From positions 24,552,001 through 24,616,000 of the forward strand of contig NC_068569.1 in assembly GCF_025698545.1 (NCBI RefSeq): DNA of 64,000 bases, written 5' to 3'. This document shows, in pieces, positions 48,710 through 62,114 of the stretch. The DNA is from Gossypium raimondii (taxonomy: Eukaryota; Streptophyta; Magnoliopsida; Malvales; Malvaceae). The position numbers and the translations under genes were made by a program. Numbering within the stretch: position 1 is the first letter of the stretch; every line of letters begins with the position of its first letter. Below the pieces are notes generated by a model, which was given only the letters and a program-made list of their open reading frames with translations, had not been told where the DNA came from and made no database searches.

Positions 48710-50950
48710 AAATCTTCTTTGGTTAATTTTGGGTTAAGTTGTTGGCACCTCTCTTTGTGTGACCAAATTAACCAAAGCCAATAAATCTATATTATTATGT
48801 TATTGATTGATTTTACTCTCATTTCTCAATAGCATCAAATGTAAGTAATATAGAAGCATTCATTCCATTGGGACCCAAGCCTTATGAATTCCGAGTTTGT
48901 CTAAAATTAGGATCAGGTTGGTGAGTCAAAAATCAAATCAAATTCTAATTTAATTGAATTCAAACTTAAATAATTTAGAAACGATTCAAATCCAAAGTAT
49001 TTAATGCCTTAATTGATTTTAAAATCGAAATGATTTAACTCGGAGTGACCTAAATTTTAAAAATTTTAAACTCAAAATGATCTAAACTAAATTAAGGTAA
49101 AGGTAAAGATTCGTATCGATTCAAATTATCAGTTGACGTTTAATTTCAAATTCAGACATGAAATATTCTTGAGAAATAAAATTTCATTAACAATCTAGTT
49201 TGGATGCAGAGACGAATTTACGGGGGCTGCCAGGGGCCCAACTCCCTAAAATAAAAATTATTATTTAGGCCCTTTAAAAATTTTTTAAATTTTAATTTAG
49301 TATAGGTAAAATTACATTTTGACTCCCTAAAATTATAAAATTTTACTTTAATCCTTCAAAAATTATAAAGATTTAGAATATTAAAAGTCAAAACTTTTTT
49401 AGATTTGGTTCCAAAAATTTTCCAAGACGGAACCAACCTATTCAAATGGTCTATTTCATTGTTAAAAAATAATTAAAAACTTTTTATTTAAATTTAATTA
49501 TAACTATAAATAAATATTAATATAAAACTATTTTTATATATATTTTAATTTTTTTAATAGTAAAACAGACCAAACCCGCCCCACAGCTGCCGTGCAGACT
49601 AAAGTCACTTTTCCGGAAAAAAACAATCAGCAAACCTTTTGCCACTTTTGCAATCTTTAACCATTTTAATTTTATTCATTTTTTCTTAAAATTATTTTAA
49701 AGTTATTTCTTTTACATTTTATTTGGTTAAATTATTTTGACTAATTTACTCAAAAAGCCATTAAACTAAGTACATTCTATTCAAATAAGCTGTTATACTT
49801 TTTTAACCAAATAAATCTTATTCTTTTGTTTTCTTCATGAAATCCTTTCATTAACTAAAGTTAAAAAATTACTTTCGTATGACCCAAATACTCAAATTGC
49901 AAATAACATTCTTGGAATATTAAATTTTCTATATTTAGATTTAGTTTTTTTTAAAATTAATTGGTTAAAATAAGTTTAATCATGCTGAAAATTTTAAACT
50001 AAATCATTTATAACCAATACAATTTATAAATTTTTAAATATTTTTATATTCGTTGTACTATTCATATTTTAAAAGTTTGTGATTACCTTTCCAATAATAT
50101 ATTAATCTTTACTTTTAATTATTTTCAATAAATTTTTTGTTTACAAGTTTTTAAGCTATTTATTTAAGAAAAATTATTTAATACACTGCCAATAAAATTT
50201 GAGGTTAACAAGTGTCTTATAAAAATATAGTAAAATATTAAAAAATATTTAAAAGAAAAAGAAACACATGTCAAAATTTTAAGAATGCTTGTGAAATAAT
50301 AATAAAAATATACTGCCCGTGTACTAAATACTCACCATTTATTTAATAAAATAAACAGATTTATAAACTATATAATTAGTTAATCAATTAAATTAATTAA
50401 ATAAATATATAAAACAAATCTTAAATATTATAAAAAAATATAAAAATAAGTTATCCAATGCATTAGAACTATTGTATTTTCCACCGCTACAGTATAGAAT
50501 ATCACGACAGCTAACTAATAGCCTCATCATCCCTGTTACTTTTAATCTTACCCAAATGGACCCTCCAAGATCAAGAGTTAACTTAAAACAGGAAATTTAA
50601 ACTTTGCTGCAACACGTGCTACATTCATTATTTTAAACGTTCGTGGAAATAAAAATAGCATGGCCTTCCTAAGCACTTGTTTGTCCAACAAACAACATCC
50701 ATGTCTTCAACTTAGAGTAAATAAGGCCACTGGATCTCCTTGCCTAAGCACAATGGATTTGGTCGGACCAATCCTACTATGCTACTCGATATTAAAAACC
50801 ATCAAATATGTAACGCTATCACATATGTCATAATTTAATCAATCCTTCTAGGTAATCTCACTCAATCCTGTCATATGCCTTATTCATGTCTAACTTCAAT
50901 GCCATCTGAACCATTTTATCAGTACACTACCGTAAGAAGAATGACCGGGA
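48710..50950. other. Intergenic DNA with a worn repeat
   Basis: 49210-49400 holds ACGAATTTACGGGGGCTG..CCCTAAAATAAAAA followed by AAAATTACATTTTGAC.CCC, a dispersed repeat with a related copy at 57540-57830. The rest is AT-rich with no gene. The region from about 50500 probably includes 3' flank of the Rab gene. Confidence 0.4.
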
Positions 50951-51093
50951 ACTCTGCAAAGTTCATCTCTACCAACCGAAAACAAAACAAAGCAATGACA
51001 AATGATGCTTTGATCATGGGAGTTTAGAATGCGATGTATACCAAAAAATGGGCAAGAATGATAAAACTAGAGAACATAGAGTTTGGCTTGTAA

Positions 51094-54000
51094 TCAACAT
51101 GCACAACCACTTCTTTGCTCGGTCTCTGTCACGGCCTCTGGGATGCCCTGGAAATATCTAAATTCATACACAAATAGGAAAATAGGTCAAAGAAAAAAAA
51201 GTTATTTTCTGCATAGCCTGGTCAAATATCTTTAAAAACTTGAAAACATCTATGCTAAGATGAAGTGCACAGACACCAAATATATTAAGGTGAAGTGGAA
51301 GAAGAAAACAGTTTTCCTGTAGTTGCAATAAAACAAAAATTACTCACGACATGATATCAATATTTTAAAAATAAAATCTATATCCTACAGAAATAAATAA
51401 TAAATTGGTTGTGACGATTACACAAGAATATGCCAATGAGCTATAACATATGCCCAAATTAAGCATAGTAGAACAGCACCATGAGAAGAAAGCTTCTGAA
51501 CATCCACGCACAATCAAATAATTAAGAAAACTATAACAGAAGAAGTAGGTTGTAGGTAAGAACTCTGATCATTATTATACGATCTATATGGCTGTAAAAT
51601 TAAGTCATATTTAATTGAATGAGTACTGTGGAAAATAATGAAATCAGCTATATGGTTAAAGACACATTTCTTTGAATCAATATCAAAATTTTTAACCTTG
51701 ACCAAAGAAAATACACCTCATCATGATTCTCATGAAACTATTACCTTCAAATTTTGTTCATTGTTATTTCCCCAATCACTTACCCCATTATTCTGTCCAT
51801 AAGCACCTTATCATTTGATTACATACTCTAGTACATCTTTCCTAATGAAGCAAAATATATATATATTGATCTTAGAGATAGGATTATAGTAACATATTTC
51901 CACTGTATTATTGAACCATGTCCAGATGAGCAACTCATTAAAGTTAGGAAATATGGGTCTACCTGAGGCATGTCATTATGAACTACATAATATTGTCACT
52001 TCCACACAATGAATTTGATATGGCAAGGCAAATCAATCAGCATCCAAACAGATTTTTAGGTGATAACGTAATTTGTACACCCTTAATGTAGTCTGATTCA
52101 CAATAGAATGTTGGAGATATCCTCTGTTTCCCTACTATTAACTAGCTAACGTCACAAAAGTATATAAAGATCACAGCTATGCCGTAAAATTGCTAGAGAT
52201 ATGAAGGTCTGAATCTGCAGTGCTGAAGAAAACCATACTCCTTTCTGGGCCAACAACACCATGCTGGAAAAATACTAATTTATATGCCAATGTTCACTGA
52301 AAAAAAAAAAGAATATGCTTCAAGGTAAACTTACATGTCCTGCTCGCGCTCTTTTGCTAGAGCAGATTTGGCAATAGAAAGGAATGCAGCATCAACATTG
52401 ATATCTTCTTTTGCTGATGTTTCAAAGTAAGGTATGTTTCCTTTTGAAGCACACCAATCTTTTGCTTTCTTCTCGGAGACCTACATGGGCTCAAGATGCC
52501 ACCCATTAGGCTGAGGTGTGAGGATAAAAGAAAATTTGGTCGTATAAAAACCATATACCCTTACCACTCGACTATTACCACCATCAATATCTATTTTGTT
52601 TCCAAGCAACATAAAGGGAAACGTCCTGGGATCTGTTGGATTGGCCTGGCATGAAATGAAAATGGAAACATTTAAAACAGATGGTAATCACTTCCAAAGA
52701 AATTCATATAAAGTTTAGAGGGATGAAAATCATAAACACAAAAGACTAATCAACCTCAGAAATTAAATTGGCTGTTAGGAAAGATCACGTGCATTGCAAG
52801 GAAAGTAGGTCAAGTTGAGCACTTAACTGTAGCATCAGCAGTAAATGTTTTATCCAATTTCTAGGCCTAACATGATGCAACAAGGCATCAAGAAGAGAAA
52901 TTTCACATTCCCATAAGAATCAGCATTTATTGGAGATTCTATTACAAAATTATCTACATACTTCTTCTGATCTGTTTATAGTAAACCTATACTTCTACAA
53001 AACTGTTCTGACTAGTTGACAGCACAAAGAAATGTTTGAAAAACAGGAATTGATGACCAATAGAACAGCCGAATTGCAACAAACAATATCAATTAGAAAA
53101 CCAATATGAACATTTCAGTTTATAACACTCACTCCACTGAAAAGAGGCAATTTTCCACCTAAAGATTGGGTAAGCAATTAAAAATTCTGTGTTTCTTTCC
53201 TGTTCAAAAATTGTAAAAGTTAATAATCCTGAAATGAACCAAAATGAAGGCGAACTGAAAAGGCAAAGATAAAACCAGTTATGACAACATGAGTGAGGTC
53301 AAAATTATAGAAAAAAGGAGGTGAACAAAAAGAATCTGTGAGGCCACAACCACAATCTGAAAAACTAGGTTGAATAGCATATTTGAATTTGTGCAACCAA
53401 TAATAATTCCAGTGTAAAGAATTTGGAAGCATACACTCCTAACAGGAAAAATCTCACGTTTCTTTTAAATTTACTTCATGTCATGTGCGCTTCAAATAAG
53501 TACCACCCTTTACTCTAAGAAAACTAATTTTCAAAACAAATTTGCTTCTTCGTAACAGATTGGCAAGAATGTCTATAGCAAAGTCTATTAGAGCGGTTTC
53601 AACCTTTGAGTGTATCCACAAGCGATTGCTTCAACACGAGCTTAACAATGTAAAGAAAATTTAAGGTGAAAATAAGAATAAACATCTCAGGTTCTACATT
53701 TTTCTGGACTCTCAAGATATTTATGGCTAAACTGAAGCAAGTATCTCAAACTTCAGCAATCCACTAGTCTAGAGTAAATCACTTAAGTAGGCTATATAGA
53801 TAATGATATTGGAGAAATTAAGGCCATAAAGAAAATGAACAAATTCAAACTCAAAATCAACCACAAAACCATAGAGTTTCAAATAAACAAAAATCTAGTA
53901 GAAAAGGATGGTTGTCGGCATCGATGTGAATGAAGAACATGCATGCCAAAGAGACAAAGAGAAGGAGACAGGCCTTACAAGAAATTCAAAATTATAAATA

Positions 54001-55101
54001 AATAGTTACTTGATAGCTTATAAATAACTTGCAGTGATGCAGGATGAATTCCATATTTAGTGAGGTTGGCAAAGTTAACTTGTAATTGTATGCATTACTT
54101 GCCAACATTCCTTGACCAAAAAAATCTCTATGCTAGATTTATCATGGCAGGGGTAATAAAAGCTGTACAAGCCAATAAATCTAAAACACTGCACATTCTT
54201 ATTGACATGATCATAATCGCGATAATGTTATAGAGGCATAAAACACCTTAAATCAAAAGCGTCATTCATCAAGACATGCCAAAACATAATTCACTAAAGA
54301 ACTAAAACGATCAAGGAAAGTAAAATGAACAAAAAGAGAATGGGGAAAAGAAAAACCTGCTTAAGAAACTCATCATGCCAATTATCAAGGCTATCAAATG
54401 ATTTCATCACATTAACATCATAAACTAGCACACAACAATCTGCACCCCTATAGAAGGCAACGCCGAGACTCTGAAACCGCTCCTGCCCTGCAGTATCCCA
54501 TATCTATCCAATGCAATGCCACAAAAGAAAGGAAAAAAAATAAAATACATAAACATACCATCCATGGAAACTTCAAAATTAAGTTAAGAAGGGTATAGAA
54601 ATACTCAAAGATTAAAACCCTACTTGCAGAGTGAGAAGGCGATCTTCAATCTGGAGTTCCTTAGTGACAAAATCAGCACCTATTGTTGCTTTATATTGCT
54701 GACTGAACTTCTTATGAACATATCTAAATTCAAGAAGTTAATTCTGACAACGACGTAACTTATAAAATCAACATTTAAATAAATAAACAAAAAAATTAAC
54801 GACCTTAATGCAAAGTTTAAGATCTAAAATTACCCCTAAAAAAGAACAGAAAATTTACAAAAAAAAAAGGACTATACGAAGATTAAAATTCAATTACCGT
54901 TGAAAGGATACTGATTCATCAACGACGTCTTACCCACCCTGAAATTGATAATAACCCATTAATCATACAAATTTAAAAAAATCCAAAAATTCATCGTTTT
55001 AGTTGTAAAAAGAAAAGGCCATAGAAATTGAAATTGAGAACGACATACGCGCTATCGCCGAGAACAATGACCTTGAGCAAGGTTCGTCTTCGCATTGCCA
55101 T
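51094..55101 (-). CDS. Rab7/RABG small GTPase (RABG2-like), 205 aa
   Basis: Membrane-attached GTP switch for late endosome/prevacuole to vacuole traffic. Exons (- strand): 55101-55049, 54938-54912 (27 bp), 54723-54624, 54503-54357, 52645-52565, 52480-52335 and 51157-51094, all in phase. Motifs: P-loop GDSAVGKTS, effector region [33 protein letters not shown], and C-terminal CAC for double geranylgeranylation. The effector and [20 protein letters not shown] blocks are diagnostic of Rab7. The C-terminus (SGCAC) and [12 protein letters not shown] are nearer to RABG2 than to RABG3 by recollection. The exon 2 donor is inside CAGTATCC; the next GT (GGTAATTG, 14 bp on) would break the frame. The start [10 protein letters not shown] has a second Met two codons in. 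Confidence 0.93.
54912..54938 (-). other. 27-bp micro-exon of the Rab7 gene
   Basis: It encodes VGKTSLMN plus the split flanking codons, the core of the P-loop. It is bordered by TTTCAG and GTATCC. Skipping it would remove nine residues in frame and destroy GTP binding. Confidence 0.8.
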
Positions 55102-55780
55102 GGCGGTAAAATTAACGGCAACAATTTGGTTTTGATTTACCTTTTTTTTTTATAAAAAAAAAAACTTAAGTATTACGCCGTTGAATTCTTTTGGGGGGCT
55201 TTAAATTTAATAGTACCGCTCTTTGGATTTACCCGATATATTTGTAAAATCTATTGAAAAGAAATTTCCTTTTTTTCCCCCTTCTTTATTTTGTTCCCTT
55301 TTCTGCACTAGAAATTTTTTTTTTCCCTTTTGGCTGAAAAGAAGCGCCAAATTTCCATTTCTTTTTCCACATTACTAGGTGAAATTATGGTTTTTTTTTT
55401 CTGCACATTGTATTTAATTTAGTTTTATATTTAATTTAAAATAATTTTTCTTTCGTGAATTTGACAAAAATGATTATTTTAATATTAAATAAAATTAAAA
55501 ATAATTTAGCCCTTAAACCTATATTATTTGTCAAATCATCAAAATAGATAAAAATTTAATTTCTATTAACTTTCTTGATATAACATCCACATGACAATCC
55601 ACTTGTATGCCACGCTAGCAATTAATTAATGTTTTAAAATTAAAAATTTAAAAATGTATTTTTATATTTTAAATAATTTTAATAATTTTAAAATAATTTT
55701 TATATATTTAAAATAATAATTTTAAAAAAGTAATTAATTGTTACTGTGACATGTACTTGACAATCCATGTGTATGCCATG
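55102..55780. other. 5' flank of the Rab7 gene
   Basis: The leader is short and T/A-run rich. Beyond it lies AT-rich DNA with worn MITE phrases such as GACAATCCACTTGTATGCCACG at 55590, repeated in part at 55758. Confidence 0.4.
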
Positions 55781-56151
55781 TAGACTTGTCCATGGGTCGG
55801 GCGGCCCGGCCCGGCCCGACGGCCCGTCCGAAATATGGGAGGGTTCGGGTAAAAATATAGGCCCAAAATATGGGCTTGGACTCAACTTTTTTTGCCCAAG
55901 CCCGGCCCGGCCCGACCCGACCCGAATATAATAAATATATTTTTTATTTTTATTTTTTAATTTTAAAATACTTTAAAAATATTTTTTTATTTTGTTATTT
56001 TTAAAATATTTTTTTGTGTTTATTAAAAAGTAGGCCGGGCCTAGCCGGGCTCGGGCTTAATATTTTTTCCCAGGCCGGGCCTGGGCAAAATTTCGGGCCG
56101 GGCCGGGCCCGGGCCTAAGAGTCAGCCCGGCCCTACCCAATGACAGGTCTA
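55781..56151. mobile_element. hAT-type MITE (371 bp) with perfect 8-bp duplication
   Basis: Starts TAGACTTGTCCATGGGTCGGGC and ends GGCCCTACCCAATGACAGGTCTA. It is flanked by identical ATGCCATG (55773-55780 and 56152-56159). Both subterminal regions are extremely GC-rich, alternating GGCCCGGCCC and CCGGGCC, around an AT-rich centre. No coding capacity. Confidence 0.9.
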
Positions 56152-56254
56152 ATGCCATGTTAGTAAAGTTAATAAATGTTAATTTTTTATTTATTTTTAA
56201 GTGATTTGACAAACAGTACACTTTTGAGCACTAAAAGAAATAAAAATTAAGAAA

Positions 56255-57060
56255 AGTAATTAAGCTCTTGCTTTTTGTTTCACTCAATTGGGTACTTGAA
56301 CTTTCAAAATGCATCAAAAAAGCCCTCAAATCTTAAAAAAAAAAGCAATTAAGCCCTTACAATTTTTACACTCAATTGGGTACTTGAACTTTCAAAATGC
56401 ATCAAAAAGACCCTCAAACTTAAAAAAAAAACAATTAAGCCCCTACTTTTATTAAAAATTAAAAAATATTATAAAAATTTAAAATCAATAAAACCTATAA
56501 ATATTATTCAATTTTAATATTAAAATTCAAATATTAAAATTAGAAAAAAATAAAAATCGTAAAAATTATAAAGTACATAGAAATATAAAAATATAAAATT
56601 TTATAAAGTCGTAAGAAAAGTATACAAAATGTAAAAAATATAAATTTCATAAAAATATATAAAATTATTGTATCAAAAGGAACATTTTATAGTTTTTCTT
56701 TAACTTTTATTGATTTTATTTTTTATCATTTTTCATCACATGTCACGTTATGTTGCGACACGTGAAAAAATAAGGGTCATTAATTTTTATGATTTTTTAT
56801 AAAATTTTACAATTTTTTATTTTTTACGATTTTTATAAAAATTCTAATTTTAATAAATTTTAAATTTTTATATTTTACTAAAATTTATTGTTTTTTATTT
56901 TTATAATAATTTTTTAACTTTTAATAAAAGCGGGGCTTAATTGCTATTTTAAAAATTTTGAGATTTTTTATGTATTTTGAAAGTTTAAATGCTAAATAGA
57001 GTGTAAAAAATATAAGGGACTTCAATTTTTTTTTTGAAGTTTGAGGTGTTTTACACCTCA
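56255..57060. mobile_element. Long-TIR MITE with an 88-bp duplicated left arm
   Basis: The left arm is present twice in tandem: CACTCAATTGGGTACTTGAA begins at 56281 and again at 56369. It pairs inverted with the right arm at about 56920-57050 (GCGGGGCTTAATTGCTATTTT..TTTGAAAGTTTAAATGCTAAA). The centre is AT-rich with its own inverted repeats. Ends are approximate. Confidence 0.6.
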
Positions 57061-58400
57061 AGTTTTTTTTAATTTAAAACGCTGAATAAGTCATTATATC
57101 TTTAAAAATACATACACGTAATAAAAATGAAGTCTAAGACATCATTAAATAAGTCATTATATCTTTAAAAATAATTTTGTAAAAGTACTTTTTAATCAAA
57201 AGTAGAAACAAATAAATTAAAATTTTGCTCAAAAATATTTTTGGTCTAAAAGTACTTATGAAAAACAATGATAAAGTGACCCTTAATAAGGTACAGTAAA
57301 CTCATGAGAAGGTTTTAAAAATAAAATTAATTGTTAAATCAATTAGATGTCAATTTAATAAGTCTATACAATTTAATTTAAAAATCATTAAAAATTATAA
57401 AAATAAAATATATTTACAAAATAATTCAATTATTTTTAATTCAATTTAACTGATTTAGTACTAGTTTTCGAATCAATACCCAATTAATTTTCAGAACGAT
57501 TGATCTAGTCCAATCCAAACTACCAAATGCCCAGAAGTGAATTTTAGGATGGGTAGGTAGGGACTTTGGTCCCCTCAAAATGAAAATTTTCAATTCATTC
57601 TTATTATAAATAAAAAATCTATAAATTAATTTAGTGAAATTATATTCTAGTCCCTTAAAATAAAAATTTTCAATTCAGTCTTCTTATAAATAGAAAAATT
57701 ATAAAGTAATATATAGTAAAATTACATTTTAACTCTCGTAAAAATAAAAAATATCTATTTAATTCCTTAAAAGATTGAAGAAATTATAAATTAATACATA
57801 ATAAATTTAAAAATTTTTTATGAGAAATATAATTAAAATCTTGTGACTGCTTAAAGAAATTCTAAATTCAGCCCGGAGCATGCAACTCAAACAAATCCTA
57901 CCGCCTTGCAGATGCTGTGTCTCCAGCCTAATAAAACATATTTGTGATTGGTGGGATTGCATACACAATGAACCTGTTGTATACAAATTCTTAATTTAAT
58001 CTCACTGCTACCGCTATTTTTACACTAACCGCAAGTAAACGCACCACCCATCCAAACTCACCCTTAATCACCCATACATAATGCTTCCACTGCATCATAT
58101 GCACTACCCTTAATACAATCACATTATAAACAATCTACTCTACAATCAAAACATACCACCAACTAGTTGCTTATTAAGCTTGGTTAAACAAGGAAAAATA
58201 ATATTTCAGAAGAAAAGAAAAAGCATTTGAGGGTTCGGCTCATGGAAATATATCTTTCATAAATTAAAAATAATAAAAAGAATTATTATATTTTTATTTC
58301 ACAAATAATTTTAGAAACTTTTTTTTTTATATTTTATTATACAACCAAATAATTTTCTATAAATGGGAAATAAAAAAATACACCTACTATCAAATACTAA
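57061..58400. other. Intergenic DNA with a worn repeat
   Basis: 57540-57830 is a diverged tandem-like repeat of AAAATTTTCAATTCA.TCTT.TTATAAATA (two units), related to the copy at 49210. A patch of ordinary composition at 57880-58170 shows no frame. Confidence 0.4.
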
Positions 58401-61200
58401 AATCTATTCATATGACTCTAAGAGCATGTTTGGTTGGGTGTATTGGATTAGCCAATACACCCCTAATCCGTGGCCCCACCGATTACCGTGTTTGGTTGGC
58501 TGTATTGCCCTAATACGGGCCTATTACGTTCCGCACGGATTCCCCATTTTCCCTTATGCAGCGTCGATTTGTAATCCCTTCCAAAAGAAAGGATTACCTA
58601 ATCGGTCATCTTTTACCCTCCCAAGCCTCTCCCGATCTCCACCCACCCTCTCCCTCCCAAATCGGCGAAGTCGCCAATGAACCAAAGCTCCAGCCCGTCC
58701 TGACTTCCATCTTCGCATATTTCTCTGCTAAACGGTCTCAGATCTCCGGAGGCATTGAAGCGGCAAGTGAGTAATCTCCAGCCGGTCATCATTTCTCATC
58801 TTGGCATATTTCCTCTCTGCATGCATTAGTGGGTGTTGTTGCAAATTTTTTTTATAAATACGATTGCGATTGTTTCAGTTTCTTGGTAAATCGGCATAGG
58901 GTTTCTTGCTGGTTATGATTTTTTTTCATTATTTGTTTGCCTGCATTATTTGCTGGTTATGGTTTCGTTTCAACACTAACCGATTTCCCTTTTCTCATTA
59001 CAGGTTCTTTGTTCCAACACTTCTTTATCGTAGTTGTCCCGATTTGCTCATTACAGGTTAGTTTTCCATTTGTATTCATGGTTTTGTTTGTATGTTTTCC
59101 CCGATTGCAGGTTTGTATTGCTGTAGCAGCTTTTGTTGTTTCTGTTTTGTATGGTTTTGTTTTGTATGTTTGTATTGCTCATTACAGCTTTTGTATGATA
59201 TGAATTGAGGAATCATATTTGTATGATACATCCATTGACTTGTCTGGTGAGTGGAAGAATAGAAAACTTAAAAAATTTCCCTTTTTGAATCTGATTTGAT
59301 TGGCTTGTTGGTCCTTTCTATGGACCAAATCTCGTAGTGGTACACTGTTTGCATGTTAAGAAGGGCAAAGTTTTAGTGATTGGATGATGTATGGAAGATG
59401 GTTGGAGAATGGAAATAATATGAGCAATTGGATAGACTTCTGTGATTAGCAACAAAGGTCTCATTTTTCAACTACATGATAACACTTTGAGAAAATTAAT
59501 AAAGGTTTTATTGCAAGAGACATTCTACTCTAGGTCTATATATCTCTGTAAACCTCCTGGACTAAAAAGAAAATGGGGGAAGGGGATTAGTTGGTTGAGG
59601 CTTTTCTTGTTCTATATGATCTTAGATTCATGATATGTTCTATCTTGTTTTTCTCACATTTTGGTTAATCTTTTGATCTAATTCATCTCTGGAGATTTAT
59701 GGACTGATGGGTCAAATGGCTGGCTGGCTTGTAAAATTCTGCATTAGTTTTATTTACTTTGCACTGATCCAAACGTTTCTTTGCATCAAAAGTTCTGCAT
59801 TAGTTGATGGCAAGGAAAAAATGCTGGTTGTTAGTTATTTATTTCCAAAACCGAAATTAAGCAAAACCTAATTTAGGCAAAAGGAATGGTGGAAGTCCGG
59901 TGATGTTTTCTTTGGGCTCTTGGCAACCAATTTTTTGTAAACTAAGGCATCTTCAATGTAGTAGCTATTATCAGTTTCGTTTTGACTAGGTGGTCGAAGT
60001 TGGTTGATCAAGCTAAGTAGAATAGTGGCCTCTAACTGCTAACTATGAGATAATCTCCTTGCTGGGGGATGAGACAACCATTCCCACGAAGATTGATGCC
60101 ATACTTTGATAACTGATGTATGCATAAGTTAAGTTGAAGGGATTGGAAGGAGTGAATTACAAGGTTGTCAGCATCATCGAAGATATCCAATCCATATGAG
60201 ATATTTAGGATTAGTTTGGACCAAGTTAATTCATGATTAGCACAAACCAGCCTGAATTATGCTAGTGGATAAATCATTGGTTTTCTAAGAACTCGTTGTT
60301 AATATATTCCAAGGTTCCTCATCCCAAGCATGGGTTATGAATCTTCTTAAAATAATTCCACCACTTCGAACCACTCGTGTTGTCTGCTAATATGATGTTA
60401 AAGAAAGCTACTAATGTGTGAATGTTGCTCTTTCTTTTAGATTTGTGGTTGCAAGCGCCTTCTGTTTGTCTTTTGTTGTTTATGGGCTCTTGGGAGTGTC
60501 ATATTGGGCATCCTTTGTCATGTCGTTTTTATTTTTATTTTTATTTTTGTTTCTCCTGTTTCTCCTTATGTCCGACCTTGTTTCCATTCTTGTTTATTGA
60601 TGGATATTTTCTTCCATAATGGTTGTTTCCTTTTCTGTAGTTTTTCCTTGTTTCGAAAGACCGCTTCATACTCTAGAATTAGTGATTCACTGGAGGAATT
60701 TCAGACTTCCCCATCGGTATTCTTTCATCCTTCACCTCTTCTTCTTCTCACAGTCCCCATTCCTTATGCATTTGACTTGCTTTTCCTCGATGATGTCCCC
60801 AAAAATAATACGGCCTTCATCCGGCTCACAGATGGATTTCTTAGTGAGCTTCGTCGTGCAATTCGAAATGGCAATACCGACAACCCGACTCACCGACAAA
60901 GTGTGATAATGGCGATGTGGACTTATGAAGAACTTCATGAACTTTGCACTCAAAGTACCATTGTATGTGTTCATTAGTTATTGAAATCAAATGCTACTTA
61001 TTTGGGCGATTGTGTTATTCAGATGTAAAGCATGGTCCGAGCATTTGTTTATGTCCCGTCCTTGGACATGTAATTTAGATGAAAACATTATGAAATCATC
61101 ACTATACAGGTGTTATATTATTACTCTGGAACTCTAAGGTGGTGTTTTATTCTCTTTCCTTTTATGAGACAGTAGTAGGGAGGGTATTTTGTTGCCGGAC
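58400..61200 (+). other. Unrecognised, possibly transcribed region
   Basis: This stretch is less AT-rich than its flanks and has gene-like features on the + strand: a CT-rich leader-like region at 58600-58770 ending in a donor-like GCAAG|TGAGTAA context, T-rich intron-like DNA, and an open frame at 60504-60977 whose last 70 codons look coding (FLDDVPKNNTAFIRLTDG, SELRRAIRNGNTDNP, TYEELHEL). I do not recognise this peptide. It could be the exon of an unknown gene, a captured fragment, or part of a DNA transposon. Exon borders cannot be set from sequence alone. Confidence 0.3.
58436..58469. repeat. Overlapping perfect palindromes
   Basis: GGGTGTATTGG (58436-58446) and CCAATACACCC (58452-58462) form an 11-bp stem with a 5-nt loop. 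GGATTAG (58445-58451) and CTAATCC (58463-58469) form a second, mutually exclusive stem. They may be subterminal repeats of a DNA transposon. Confidence 0.75.
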
Positions 61201-61566
61201 TTGTATGGATTTTGATGAATGCAAATCTCTGTCTAGTAAATTTGAGTCGTTGTTCTTTTAAGACCGATCATTCATATCTGTGTTTTAGGGAGGAATGACT
61301 GCTAAAGTGAATCAAAGTTGTATTGTTAATTCAAAACTTAAAGTCAGTGCCTTTTTACTCTTTTGTTCAACCTAAAGGTTTGACATGATGATGGGAATTG
61401 ATATTTGCTTTTCTAACATCGCCTCAATTAAGCATCTAAAAGATTCATTTTTCAAATTGTAGAACAATTATGAATTGGAAAATTTTGTATGAGAGCATTA
61501 TATTCGACATGAATAATATATAAGAATATTAATTATGCTTATATAAGAATATCACAAGCAATAACA

Positions 61567-61915
61567 ATCATATATTATGATTTGAGTAAATTCATATAAG
61601 AATATTAATTATTAAGAATTTTATTAAATTATATATTTTAATTATAATATATTTAATAATAATTATGTTAATTTATATTTTATAGTATCATATATTATGA
61701 TTTGAGTAAATTCATATAAGAATATTGATTATTAAGAATTTTATTAAATTATATCTTTTAATTATAATATATTTAATAATAATTATGTTAATTTATATTT
61801 TATAGTATCATATATTATGATTTGAGTAAATTCATATAAGAATATTGATTATTAAGAATTTTATTAAATTATATATTTTAATTATAATATATTTAATAAT
61901 AATTATGTTTAAATA
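61567..61915. repeat. Three tandem copies of a 120-bp AT-rich unit
   Basis: Each unit runs ATCATATATTATGATTTGAG..ATTAAGAATTTTATTAAATT..AATAATAATTATGTTAATTTA. The period is exactly 120 bp, and the second and third copies are nearly identical. It ends about 200 bp before the start codon of the next gene. Confidence 0.9.
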
Positions 61916-62114
61916 TGATTAAATTATTTATTATTGATATTAATAATCTTATTAAAATTTAAATAATAATAAAAGATAATTTAGAACATTCTAGTATTTA
62001 AATATCACTATTTATTGGCCAAAAAACTCGATACGAAGTCGGATAACAATATCGGTGTTACAGTACACTTACTACAATCCTTCTGATCATCTCTCTCTTC
62101 CTGACAGCAAAACA

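Noticed and set aside
60732..60974. 80-residue - strand frame opposite the unrecognised + strand frame
   Set aside because: Both strands are open here; the + strand tail has the more protein-like composition, and no domain is seen on the - strand.
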